DNA from: Pseudomonadota bacterium
GTDB taxonomy: Bacteria > Myxococcota > Bradymonadia > UBA4248
Assembly: GCA_017629415.1 (NCBI GenBank)
Contig: JAGBXG010000265.1
Coordinates: 1 to 12,440, forward strand
Length of the DNA: 12,440 nucleotides
Direction: 5' to 3'
The translations under genes and the position numbers were made by a program. The notes beneath the pieces were generated by a model. It was not told where the DNA came from. It did no database searches and saw nothing but the letters and a program-made list of their open reading frames with translations. Within the stretch, counting starts at the first letter, position 1; every line of letters begins with the position of its first letter. Shown here in pieces: positions 1-6,436 of the stretch.

Positions 1-160
1 AGGCAATCCCCACGCCGTGTCCGTAAGCATTAGATTTGACAACCGCCGCAATTTCCGCCCCTTGGGCAAGACCGCGTTTCAATGTTGTCATATTGTGCGT
101 TAATGCCGCCGTATCAATCTCACAATAACTGCGGTGCAATCCGATTTCACTCGGTAACAT
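1..160 (-). CDS. alr: Alanine racemase, N-terminal part (truncated by window edge)
   Basis: This is the first 53 codons of a gene that runs off the left edge. The protein begins MLPSEIGLHR and continues with SYCEIDTAALTHN, matching the usual alanine racemase opening (aromatic-x-EID-x-x-AL-x-HN). It then has AVVKSNAYGHG at residues 39-49. This is the PLP-binding motif (normally AVVKANAYGHG), and K42 is the lysine that forms the Schiff base with pyridoxal phosphate. The family interconverts L- and D-alanine in the cytosol and supplies D-Ala for peptidoglycan. The ATG at 158-160 is fixed by a near-perfect Shine-Dalgarno AAGGAGGT (complement of 165-172) four bases upstream. The A to S change in the motif (VKSNAYGHG) occurs in some homologues and should not affect function. 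The rest of the enzyme, including the second catalytic Tyr, lies outside the window. Confidence 0.93.
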   Translation of the reverse strand, partial: MLPSEIGLHRSYCEIDTAALTHNMTTLKRGLAQGAEIAAVVKSNAYGHGVGIA

Positions 161-199
161 GGTGACCTCCTTGTCACATGGACTCATCCTGAGTTTTTT
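158..199 (-). promoter_or_regulatory. alr translation initiation region with SD in a small hairpin loop
   Basis: Read on the minus strand, the ribosome binding site AAGGAG sits exactly in the loop between the arms GTGAC (173-177) and GTCAC (162-166), and the start codon follows almost directly. A second small hairpin lies just upstream: ACTCA, loop GGA, TGAGT (182-194). The sequence shows the two stems; any regulatory effect on alr translation is inference. On the plus strand the upstream stem is followed by T6 (194-199), but no plus-strand gene ends there, so I do not call it a terminator. Confidence 0.4.
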
Positions 200-235
200 G
201 CCACATGAATATCACCCTATCCATGTGCAAAATTC

Positions 236-290
236 TTGTGGGGCTCTGCCCCACACCACGCCAAGGGGCTAAGCCCTTTGGACCCCACAA
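236..290 (+). repeat. Dispersed GC-rich double-hairpin repeat, copy A
   Basis: This 55-bp copy starts TTGTGGGG and ends CCCCACAA, so its ends are inverted repeats of each other. Inside are two hairpins: TGTGGGG, loop CTCTG, CCCCACA (237-255), and CCAAGGGGC, loop TAA, GCCCTTTGG (261-281, one G-T pair). The distal CCCCACAA could compete with the proximal arm for the first TGTGGGG. Related copies occur at 4227-4282, 6504-6558, 6691-6722 and, inverted, 7734-7788. It lies between the isochorismatase-family gene and alr, both on the minus strand. Confidence 0.8.
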
Positions 291-374
291 TGGAACTTAC
301 GTTTTAAATAACTTGAACCATTCGTAATGACTGCAGTTTTTGCCGTCATTTGGAGGCAAAATAATGAGATGTTT

Positions 375-941
375 TTATTTCATAAGTTTAGAATATTTTC
401 TAAACAAATCCGTCCCGCATTCGCCGACCATTTGATACACAAGCGTCTCTGTGTTTGTCGTAAAAACACCGACATTTGACATTTGATGAATGGCATTTTT
501 CCAATTGGCTTTTTTGCGCGATGCAATAGCATCAACAGGTACGAAAAACTCCAGTTCTTCTTCTTCGTCTTCTGTAATCATATCAATAATGGTCATTAAA
601 ACACAGATATGTGCCTCGACACCGACCACAATCAGACTCTGCGGAATATGCGGACAGACGCGCTCGCAAAAATCGACTTCTCCCATGCATGAAAAACTCA
701 TTTTTTCTACGCGGATAGCATCGGCTTCTTTGAGCTTTTCGTCCAAACGCGGCAATGTTCCGCCTAATTTGGCCGGATTCTGCTCGGTATAAAATATCGA
801 TGAACCTGTATCTTTAGCCAATTCAATCAATATTTCCGTATTTTTTATCAGCTGTTCACGGACATCATCTTTCAATGTGTTCAGCAACTTTTCCTGCATA
901 TCAATAATCAGCAGCGCACAATCATCAAAAACGGGAATCAT
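375..941 (-). CDS. Isochorismatase-family cysteine hydrolase
   Basis: This 188-residue protein has the size and motifs of the isochorismatase-like hydrolase superfamily. The Cys-Lys-Asp triad is visible: D14 in LLIIDMQEK, K80 in VEKMSFSC, and the nucleophile C113 in VVGVEAHICV, with the expected hydrophobic beta strands before each. The GVEAHICVL motif and the C-terminal stretch TETLVYQMVGECGTDLFRKYSKLMK (read around residues 164-188) resemble the ISOC1/ISOC2/YcaC-like branch more than nicotinamidase or EntB. The substrate cannot be predicted. It is probably cytosolic, since no signal peptide is present. An acidic stretch (EDEEEEELEF-like, around residues 124-132) is unusual. The ATG at 939-941 is preceded by AAGGAA (complement of 947-952). 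The gene points away from the lipoprotein gene at 1310 and towards alr, 214 bp downstream, with repeat copy A between. Co-transcription with alr is possible but unproven. Confidence 0.85.
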   Translation of the reverse strand: MIPVFDDCALLIIDMQEKLLNTLKDDVREQLIKNTEILIELAKDTGSSIFYTEQNPAKLGGTLPRLDEKLKEADAIRVEKMSFSCMGEVDFCERVCPHIPQSLIVVGVEAHICVLMTIIDMITEDEEEELEFFVPVDAIASRKKANWKNAIHQMSNVGVFTTNTETLVYQMVGECGTDLFRKYSKLMK

Positions 942-1297
942 TCCTCTTCCTTATTATCTTGCGAGCCTTTGCCAGAAGTGCCACACGACACCATGGATTC
1001 AGGCGGTTCGATGCGCGGATTTATCCCATTTTACACCGTCTGTACAGTTGCCATTTTCCGCGCTTGTAACCCACTATAGAATTGACGTTTTTTGTGAGTG
1101 AGACAGGTACCGGTTACTTGCATTTGGGTGCGCAATAAATCCCATCCCCTAGTCCGCTGATTGACCCAAACACACATGAATGACTTAGTGTTTCCTGCAT
1201 CATTTCTGCCGATGTAAATGCTATGTAATTATGCGCGTAAAAATGATAAAATGAGAGAGATGAATGCTTTCATGCTGTTGTCTGATAACGCATTGGA
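942..1297. other. Divergent intergenic region, no gene recognised
   Basis: This 356-bp stretch separates the minus-strand hydrolase from the plus-strand lipoprotein and should hold promoters for both. I found no convincing paired -35/-10 element. TAAAAT at 1247-1252 could be a -10 box for the lipoprotein, but it has no good -35 partner. The complement of the region near 1030-1040 also gives TAAAAT for the hydrolase. CGGTTACTTGCATTTGGGTG (1111-1130) resembles sequence beside the repeat cluster at 6589-6611. No RNA gene was recognised. Confidence 0.5.
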
Positions 1298-1309
1298 ATG
1301 AGGATCATG

Positions 1310-3310
1310 ATGTTCAATAAAAAATTGCCCAAATTCAGCGCATTGTTATTCATCCTTGCTGCAGTACAGTTTGCAACGGGATGCGACAATTCAGAACCCA
1401 ATGGTTCAGATGAAAACACAGAAACACCCGGTAACGACAATCCCGGTAACGATAATCCCGGAAACGATGATCCCGGAAACGATGACCCTGGCAATGATGA
1501 ACCCGGAAACGATGACCCCAGCAATCCCGGTAACAATGATCCCGGTAACGATGATCCCGGTAACGATGATCCCGGTAACGATGATCCCGGTAACGATGAT
1601 CCCAGCGATCCCGGTAACGAATCCAATAACTGTGAAAACATCGATTTCATGAGTTCTCATGACAACTGCGGCACATGTGGCAACAAATGTGATGATACAC
1701 AGGGATGCGTTGAAGGGACATGTACTTGCTTAGAAGGCTTGTCTGACTGTGATGACAACGGAACGTGCGAAACTCGCGGGCAATGCATATGCAAACCCGG
1801 CGATACTTTTGAATGCTATAACGGTCCCCTGCAAACAAAAGATGTCGGAGAATGCAAATCCGGCAGCGCATCATGTGTCATCATGCCAAATATCGGCGCG
1901 ACATGGGATTTTTCCCAATGCACAGGCGAAGTGCTGCCCTCCTATCAGTATGTTTGTGATTCCGAACGTCCGGAGCTCGATATGGACTGTAATGGCACTC
2001 CCGATGCCATTCAGGATAGTGATGAAGACGGATATGCCATCTGCAACAAAGAAATCACTGCTATTTTAGATTGCTGTGATAACGATCAGAGTTGCGGTGT
2101 TTCCAGACCCGATCTCATCAATCCGGGACGTGTCGATTGTTTCGGCAATCATATCGACGACAACTGCAGCGGCACCGTTGATGACAATCCCGATATTGCC
2201 TGCGGTTCAGAGTCAACCGAAGTTGAATTGGACTGTAAAATTAAGGACAGAACCTGCAGTGACACAAGTCAATGGACTTATGGCGATGACAAAAACATCT
2301 CTGCCGCCGGTGCTTTGGCCTTGGCTAAAGCTTTTGATGCCTGTCTCAATGTTGTGACCGAACAATCCGGCGAACCTGGACTGATTGAATTTTCGATATC
2401 CCCGGCCAGCGATTACAATATTGGCATTGATCCGCGCCAGTTCAACATCAAAGACGGCATGTACGATGCGCTTGGCAATAAACTCATCGCGCCTCGTGTG
2501 GGCGACTCATTCGTCATTCTTTCTTCAGGCATTGCCGGAGATGCCTACACAGAACTGGCCACTCACGGCATGGACGATATGAAACTGTCACTTGGCGGTT
2601 CCATCCCTGAACCTTATCGTACAGCCCACAAAAATCAGCTCCAAACTCATCCCGCCTGTGCCTCCGGCGGTGCCGACATCTATGACACAGTTCGCTTGCA
2701 TCTGAAAATGCGCGCACCACAAAATGCCAAAGGTATCAGTTTCGACTTCCGCTTTTTCTCGCGCGAATATCCTTACTATGTCTGCTCCAAATACAATGAC
2801 TTTTTCCTGGCCCTCCTGACAGACAGTCAGGGCAATGCTATCGTCACCGATGATCCTCAAAAAGCCGACGGCAATATTTCATTCGACCGCGATAACAATC
2901 CCATTTCTGTCAATAACGCCTTCTTTACGACATGTGCACCTGCGCCTTGCTCCGGAAACTTCGCAAAGCCCATGGCCGATCACTGTCCTGCCATGCTCTC
3001 GTGCGATGCCGCAACCGGCACATGCGGCGGAAATCTCTGCACCGACGGTAAAGACGAACTCGCGGCATACTATCCTCAATTCTATTCGTCTGCCGAAGAC
3101 GATCCCCAGGTCAAACGCGGCGGCGGAACCGCTTGGTTAACAACGAAAGCCCCTGTCACTCCGGGCGAAATTTTCAATCTCGATTTCTATATCTGGGATA
3201 CCGGCGACTTGCGTTTTGACTCCTCTGTTATCCTCGACAATTTCCAATGGAACTGCGAAACAACAACAAACACCACCGATTTCGCAGAACCCGTTGAATC
3301 CGTGAATTAA
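1310..3310 (+). CDS. Lipoprotein with MopE-like motif and choice-of-anchor L domain
   Basis: The protein has 666 residues from the ATG at 1310. That start lies 6 bases after GAGG (1300-1303) and is preferred over the in-frame ATGs at 1298 and 1307. The signal peptide FNKKLPKFSALLFILAAVQF ends in a lipobox-like ATGC, making C25 the likely lipidated residue. Residues 40-103 are an acidic PGNDD repeat tether. A Cys-rich block (108-161, with NCGTCGNKC) follows. Residues about 226-292 hold a MopE-like metal-binding motif (DSDEDGY, then DCCDNDQSC, then IDDNCSG). Residues about 321-649 match the myxobacterial 'choice-of-anchor L' domain: SFDFRFFSREYP, NDFFLALLTD, GNISFD, VNNAFF, GGGTAWLTTKAPVTPGE, FYIWDTGD, SSVILDNFQW. 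An extra Cys-rich insert lies at about 542-577. It is probably anchored in the outer membrane and surface-exposed; its ligand is unknown. The domain calls are by recognition of family patterns. The next gene starts 30 bp downstream and is probably co-transcribed. Confidence 0.88.
   Translation: MFNKKLPKFSALLFILAAVQFATGCDNSEPNGSDENTETPGNDNPGNDNPGNDDPGNDDPGNDEPGNDDPSNPGNNDPGNDDPGNDDPGNDDPGNDDPSDPGNESNNCENIDFMSSHDNCGTCGNKCDDTQGCVEGTCTCLEGLSDCDDNGTCETRGQCICKPGDTFECYNGPLQTKDVGECKSGSASCVIMPNIGATWDFSQCTGEVLPSYQYVCDSERPELDMDCNGTPDAIQDSDEDGYAICNKEITAILDCCDNDQSCGVSRPDLINPGRVDCFGNHIDDNCSGTVDDNPDIACGSESTEVELDCKIKDRTCSDTSQWTYGDDKNISAAGALALAKAFDACLNVVTEQSGEPGLIEFSISPASDYNIGIDPRQFNIKDGMYDALGNKLIAPRVGDSFVILSSGIAGDAYTELATHGMDDMKLSLGGSIPEPYRTAHKNQLQTHPACASGGADIYDTVRLHLKMRAPQNAKGISFDFRFFSREYPYYVCSKYNDFFLALLTDSQGNAIVTDDPQKADGNISFDRDNNPISVNNAFFTTCAPAPCSGNFAKPMADHCPAMLSCDAATGTCGGNLCTDGKDELAAYYPQFYSSAEDDPQVKRGGGTAWLTTKAPVTPGEIFNLDFYIWDTGDLRFDSSVILDNFQWNCETTTNTTDFAEPVESVN
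1427..1618 (+). repeat. In-gene 15-bp minisatellite encoding PGNDD repeats
   Basis: Imperfect tandem repeats with a 15-bp period encode (P-G-N-D-D/N/E) units, interrupted by shorter SNPG and SDPG variants. From about 1545 to 1600 successive units (CCCGGTAACGATGAT) are identical at DNA level, including synonymous positions, which points to recent unit duplication. Because the period is a multiple of three, changes in copy number keep the reading frame and only alter the length of the acidic tether. Confidence 0.9.
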
Positions 3311-3340
3311 GCTTTATTCATCATTGAATCATGACGTGAT

Positions 3341-4186
3341 ATGCATATCAAAGCAATTTTGAGCCTCTTAGCAGGCGCTTGGGTTTGTTTTTTTGCGACA
3401 GTTACAGAGGCTGCGCCTGTACTTTTAACCATCAGCATATCTGAAAATGGACAGACAACAGGCTGGTGGCCAAATCAGCCGGGTTTAGATAAAGCCTGGG
3501 TGGAAGATTTATCGCGGCATGGCGTTCAGGTTTTAAATCCAGCAGCAATGAGCAATATGCCGCGCTTGAGCCCCATCGTTTATGGTCAAAAACCTTTGTC
3601 AGATACCAATGCCCGGACAATGGCCTCGCTTTTTGGCGCTCAAAATGTCTTAAACGGCAATGTGATTTGGCAATGTCAGGCCAACGAAACATCTGCAAGC
3701 AAAGCTGATGCCGTACATTGCACAGGAAATGCCAGTTTGACCCTGCTTTATGGCCATCAGGAAAGTGCGCCAATGCAATTTACCGCTTCAGCTTATGGTC
3801 AAGATTTTGAAACAGCAAAGGCAGCTGTAAGGTCTAGAATCACAGCTGATATCGCTCTCCCTGTCATGGCACATACCGCCACAAAAGGCGACATTCCTAA
3901 ATATATCGATAAACCTGTCATGCTTTTTGATCCCTTGCCCGATGCCGATACCTTGGTAGCCCTGCGAAAACAGCTCAAACGCGTACCCGGTGTCACCGAT
4001 GTCGCAGAAAGATGGGTCTCCAATGGCATGCTGGCTTTAGAGATAAACCCTGATACACCAACCCTGTCTCTGGAAGATTTTTCTGTCATAATTCAAGGGT
4101 TTATGGGACAACCTGCAGAAAATTTCATCATTCGCGAAACACAAAAAACAGAAGCAGGCGCTATCTTCGAAGTCGTCAAATATTGA
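3341..4186 (+). CDS. Exported protein of unknown function
   Basis: I do not recognise this 281-residue protein as a named family. It has a classical signal peptide: K4, a hydrophobic core ILSLLAGAWVCFFATV, and likely cleavage after TEA at about residue 24. No lipobox or later membrane segment is seen, so it is probably periplasmic or secreted. Residues about 90-170 (ARTMASLFGAQNVLNGNVIW, then SLTLLYG and a periodic AKAAVRSRI helix) have the look of the TolB-N/FlgO/LpoB-like fold (helix, 'GA-x-x-VL-x-G', then strands). This is only a resemblance. The C-terminal part (about 205-281, LRKQLKRVPGVTDVAERWV) looks like a small alpha/beta ferredoxin-like domain. Two cysteines (in WQCQ and HCTG) could form a disulfide. 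There is no good Shine-Dalgarno. The start lies 30 bp after the lipoprotein stop, suggesting operon expression and possibly a shared envelope function. Confidence 0.75.
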   Translation: MHIKAILSLLAGAWVCFFATVTEAAPVLLTISISENGQTTGWWPNQPGLDKAWVEDLSRHGVQVLNPAAMSNMPRLSPIVYGQKPLSDTNARTMASLFGAQNVLNGNVIWQCQANETSASKADAVHCTGNASLTLLYGHQESAPMQFTASAYGQDFETAKAAVRSRITADIALPVMAHTATKGDIPKYIDKPVMLFDPLPDADTLVALRKQLKRVPGVTDVAERWVSNGMLALEINPDTPTLSLEDFSVIIQGFMGQPAENFIIRETQKTEAGAIFEVVKY

Positions 4187-4197
4187 TGCATGCATTA

Positions 4198-4325
4198 TTG
4201 TGGGGTGCTACCCCACACCCCCATGATTGTGGGGCTCAGTCCCACACCACGCCAAGAGGCTCAAGCCCCTTGGAACCCACAAATTGAGGGCATGTTTGTG
4301 AGTTAGGCCCCCAAGCCCCCACAAT
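4198..4325 (+). repeat. Dispersed GC-rich hairpin repeat cluster, copy B
   Basis: The cluster begins 12 bases after the stop codon of the exported-protein gene. First comes an isolated perfect hairpin, TGTGGGGT, loop GCT, ACCCCACA (4199-4217). A full-length copy follows at 4227-4282, TTGTGGGG to CCCACAA, containing the CCACGCCAAG...CCCCTTGGAA part. A decayed tail (4301-4325, GGCCCCCAAGCCCCCACAAT) follows. The first hairpin sits where a terminator would, but no U-tract follows it. The cluster fills the gap to the next gene. Confidence 0.8.
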
Positions 4326-4339
4326 AGAGAGGCTATAAT

Positions 4340-4669
4340 ATGGCAAATGATGGATCTGGCGTTTACACGAGCAATTTTACAAACGGCAACCGCCAGTTTG
4401 AAGTTGGATATGCTCAAGGCAAACTCAATGGAGTAATGCGGCGTTGGGCACAAAATGGTCAGCTGATTTTAGAATGCTTTTATGCCGATGATGTCAAAGA
4501 AGGCCGACAAAAACGATGGCATGATAACGGAATCTTGGCAGAAGATGCCTTCTATATTGACGACAAACTTGAAGGCGAGTTTTTGCAATATGATACGAAA
4601 GGCAACCTGATCTTGAGAGCCAAGTTTAAGGAAGGACAAATGGTGAAGGATAGTGCCAAAACAGAATAA
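4340..4669 (+). CDS. Small YwqK-like (MORN_2 repeat) protein
   Basis: This 109-residue protein is built almost entirely of about 23-residue MORN-variant repeats of the YwqK/PF07661 type: NGNRQFEVGYAQGKLNGVMR, NGQLILECFYADDVKEGRQK, NGILAEDAFYIDDKLEGEFL and a final KGNLILRAKFKEGQMV. Each has the pattern (N/K)G-x-x-x-x-x-x-x-Y/F-x-x-x-x-x-(D/N/E)G. There is no signal peptide, so it is probably cytosolic. Databases often label such proteins 'toxin-antitoxin system YwqK family antitoxin', but no toxin partner is next to it, so I infer no antitoxin role. The ATG at 4340 follows GAGAGG (4327-4332) with 7-base spacing. The tandem hairpin array begins about 26 bp after the stop. Confidence 0.8.
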   Translation: MANDGSGVYTSNFTNGNRQFEVGYAQGKLNGVMRRWAQNGQLILECFYADDVKEGRQKRWHDNGILAEDAFYIDDKLEGEFLQYDTKGNLILRAKFKEGQMVKDSAKTE

Positions 4670-4694
4670 ATGCATGGTTTGGTGAAATGTTCCA

Positions 4695-4846
4695 GATAGC
4701 ATAAAAAAAATGCGTATCGGCGAAGCCGATAGCATGACAAAAAATGCGTATCGGCGAAGCCGATAGCATGACAAAAATGCGTATCGGCGAAGCCGATAGC
4801 ATGACAAAAATGCGTATCGGCGAAGCCGATAGCATGACAAAAAAAA
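4695..4846 (+). repeat. Tandem array of four stable GCGAAGC hairpins
   Basis: Four almost identical units start at 4711, 4745, 4778 and 4811 (periods 34, 33 and 33 bp). Each contains TGC-G-TATCGGC, triloop GAA, GCCGATA-GCA, a 10-bp stem with one bulged G, separated by the A-rich linker TGACAAAAA. The tip GCGAAGC is the sequence known as an exceptionally stable DNA mini-hairpin. A partial unit (GATAGCATAAAAAAAA, 4695-4710) precedes the array. The units differ only in A-tract length. Read on the minus strand, each stem is followed by a T-run and looks like an intrinsic terminator. On the plus strand, in the direction of both flanking genes, it does not. There are no unique spacers, so it is not a CRISPR array. 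Confidence 0.9.
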
Positions 4847-4877
4847 TCTATAAAAACAAGTGGTTAGACATAAAAAC

Positions 4878-6428
4878 ATGACAATTCAGATTCTTTTTGA
4901 AGACGATCATTTTTTAGCGGCAGTAAAGCCGGTGGGTGTGGCGACGCATGCTACGGATTCAGCGCATCCGGGCTTTGTGGAAGCATTGGAATCGCAGACC
5001 GGGCTCAAGCTGGGGGTACATCAACGTTTGGATGCAGGAACAAGCGGCGTTTTGGTGTTTTCGAAATCGGCACAAGGCGCGCAAAGGCTGGGTAAAGCGT
5101 TTGAATTACGTAATGTTAAAAAAACATACCGTGCCCTAGTTTGTGGAATTCCAGAAGAAAACGAAGGGGAGTGGTCGCATAAACTTTTACACCGAAACGG
5201 CAAAACGGAAGAAAATGCGGCAGGGAAATTTGCCAAATCGCGTTATCGTGTGGTGCGTACGGTTGGACCTTTTGCACTTTTAGAATTGGATTTGATGACG
5301 GGCTTGACGCACCAGCTTCGCGTACAATGTGCGCTGGCCGGATTTCCGATTTTGGGAGATGCGCTTTATGGCGGCGGAGATTTGGCACCGCGTTTGATGC
5401 TGCATGCAACTCGGCTGAGGATCATGTCGGAGCCGAATTTGCCGACATTTCATGCGCCGCTGCCTCGCGAATTGGATCGCCCGAACTTGGAATTTATCTT
5501 GGGCATTTTGTTTGAATCGGCTGGTCGAATGAGATTTGCCGATGAAGAGGCCGTGCGTCTGTTGGTGCCACAACATAGCGGCTTGCCCGAGGTCATTGTT
5601 GAAAAATTGGGACCGAATTTGCTCGTCCGGCACCTGGAACCCATGACAAAAACGCTCTGGGATGAAGCATCGATGCGCAAGCTTTTTGAAGTCGGAATGC
5701 GTTCGGCCTGCTGCTCGGACTGCTGTTACCGTGTGCATGAAGCTCCGGTGAAAAAGCATGCATGTGCGACGTTAATGCGAAGTTTTTCAGACACTCCCGA
5801 GCCGTTTGAAGCCGTTGAAAATGGTGTGCGTTATCACTTTGATTTGGCGGGCAACGCGAGCGGTTTATATTTGGATCAGCGCGACAATCGGGCATGGCTG
5901 CGTGAGCATGCACACGGACGCGTGTTAAATTTGTTCGCCTATACTTGTGCGTTTTCGGTATGTGCGGCCCTCAATGATGCGGTGACAGATACAACAAGTG
6001 TAGATGCCGCACCGGCAGCATTACGGCGTGGACGCGCCAATTTTGAACTGAATGGAGTGTCTTGCGATGGACATCGTTTTGTCAATGAAGATGCGCTGAA
6101 ATATTTGGCACGTTGCGCACAGAATGGCACTCAATTCGACACCGTCGTTTGCGATCCGCCAAGTTTTGGACGCTTTGGCAAGATTGTCTTTAGTCTTGAA
6201 GACGATTTGGAAAACCTGATGACAGCTTGCCTGCGTGTGGCAGCACCGGGAGCTACCGTGCTTTTTTCTATCAATCATCGAAAAATTCGGCTTTCAAGAC
6301 TGAAAAGCGCATTAAAAGATGCCTGCAAAGCATGCCGAATCCCGATGCCAAACGCTGAAATCTTTGTCAATGACGATGCACTCGGGCCGTTAGGCGTCGG
6401 CACCGATTTGAAAACCATTCGATTTTAG
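4878..6428 (+). CDS. Fused RluA-type pseudouridine synthase / RlmI-like rRNA methyltransferase
   Basis: From the ATG at 4878 this protein has 516 residues. An in-frame GTG at 4860 would add six, but homologues normally start at the ILFEDDHFLAAVKP strand and neither start has a clear Shine-Dalgarno. Residues about 1-200 form an RluA-family pseudouridine synthase: HQRLDAGTSGVLVF carries the catalytic Asp (D52), then KKTYRALVCG, then GLTHQLRVQCALAGFPILGD. No S4 domain is present. Residues about 220-516 match class I SAM-dependent RlmI/RlmK-like methyltransferases: the central domain (RLLVPQHSGLPEVIVEKLG), GLYLDQRDNR, SAM motif I VLNLFAYTCAFSV (with C where G is usual), SVDAA and the catalytic-loop CDPPSFGR. 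The N-terminal PUA domain of RlmI is missing; the pseudouridine synthase takes its place. It probably makes both a pseudouridine and a methylated base in rRNA, in the cytosol. The target sites are unknown. The Cys-rich CCSDCC (about 278-283) is odd. Confidence 0.9.
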   Translation: MTIQILFEDDHFLAAVKPVGVATHATDSAHPGFVEALESQTGLKLGVHQRLDAGTSGVLVFSKSAQGAQRLGKAFELRNVKKTYRALVCGIPEENEGEWSHKLLHRNGKTEENAAGKFAKSRYRVVRTVGPFALLELDLMTGLTHQLRVQCALAGFPILGDALYGGGDLAPRLMLHATRLRIMSEPNLPTFHAPLPRELDRPNLEFILGILFESAGRMRFADEEAVRLLVPQHSGLPEVIVEKLGPNLLVRHLEPMTKTLWDEASMRKLFEVGMRSACCSDCCYRVHEAPVKKHACATLMRSFSDTPEPFEAVENGVRYHFDLAGNASGLYLDQRDNRAWLREHAHGRVLNLFAYTCAFSVCAALNDAVTDTTSVDAAPAALRRGRANFELNGVSCDGHRFVNEDALKYLARCAQNGTQFDTVVCDPPSFGRFGKIVFSLEDDLENLMTACLRVAAPGATVLFSINHRKIRLSRLKSALKDACKACRIPMPNAEIFVNDDALGPLGVGTDLKTIRF

Positions 6429-6436
6429 TTTTTTTA

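Noticed and set aside
182..199. Plus-strand intrinsic terminator (short stem plus T6)
   Set aside because: The stem is only 5 bp and no plus-strand gene ends upstream. It is better viewed as part of the minus-strand alr leader.
1260..1301. 13-residue leader peptide ORF ending in ATGA overlap with the 1298 ATG
   Set aside because: It has no properly spaced ribosome binding site, and the preferred lipoprotein start is 1310, so the overlap is probably chance.
1270..1660. Minus-strand low-complexity open frames opposite the lipoprotein repeat
   Set aside because: They are shadows of the 15-bp tandem repeat. The plus frame has the signal peptide and recognisable domains.
4340..4669. Antitoxin of a toxin-antitoxin pair
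   Set aside because: The label comes from database naming of YwqK-like proteins. No toxin-like gene is adjacent.
4711..4840. Possible CRISPR array
   Set aside because: The units are contiguous and nearly identical with only an A-rich linker between the stems. There are no unique spacers and no cas genes nearby.
4469..4879. Minus-strand open frame with a repeated CYRLRRYAF peptide
   Set aside because: It is the antisense reading of the tandem hairpin array and of the YwqK-like gene. It has no family similarity or ribosome binding site.
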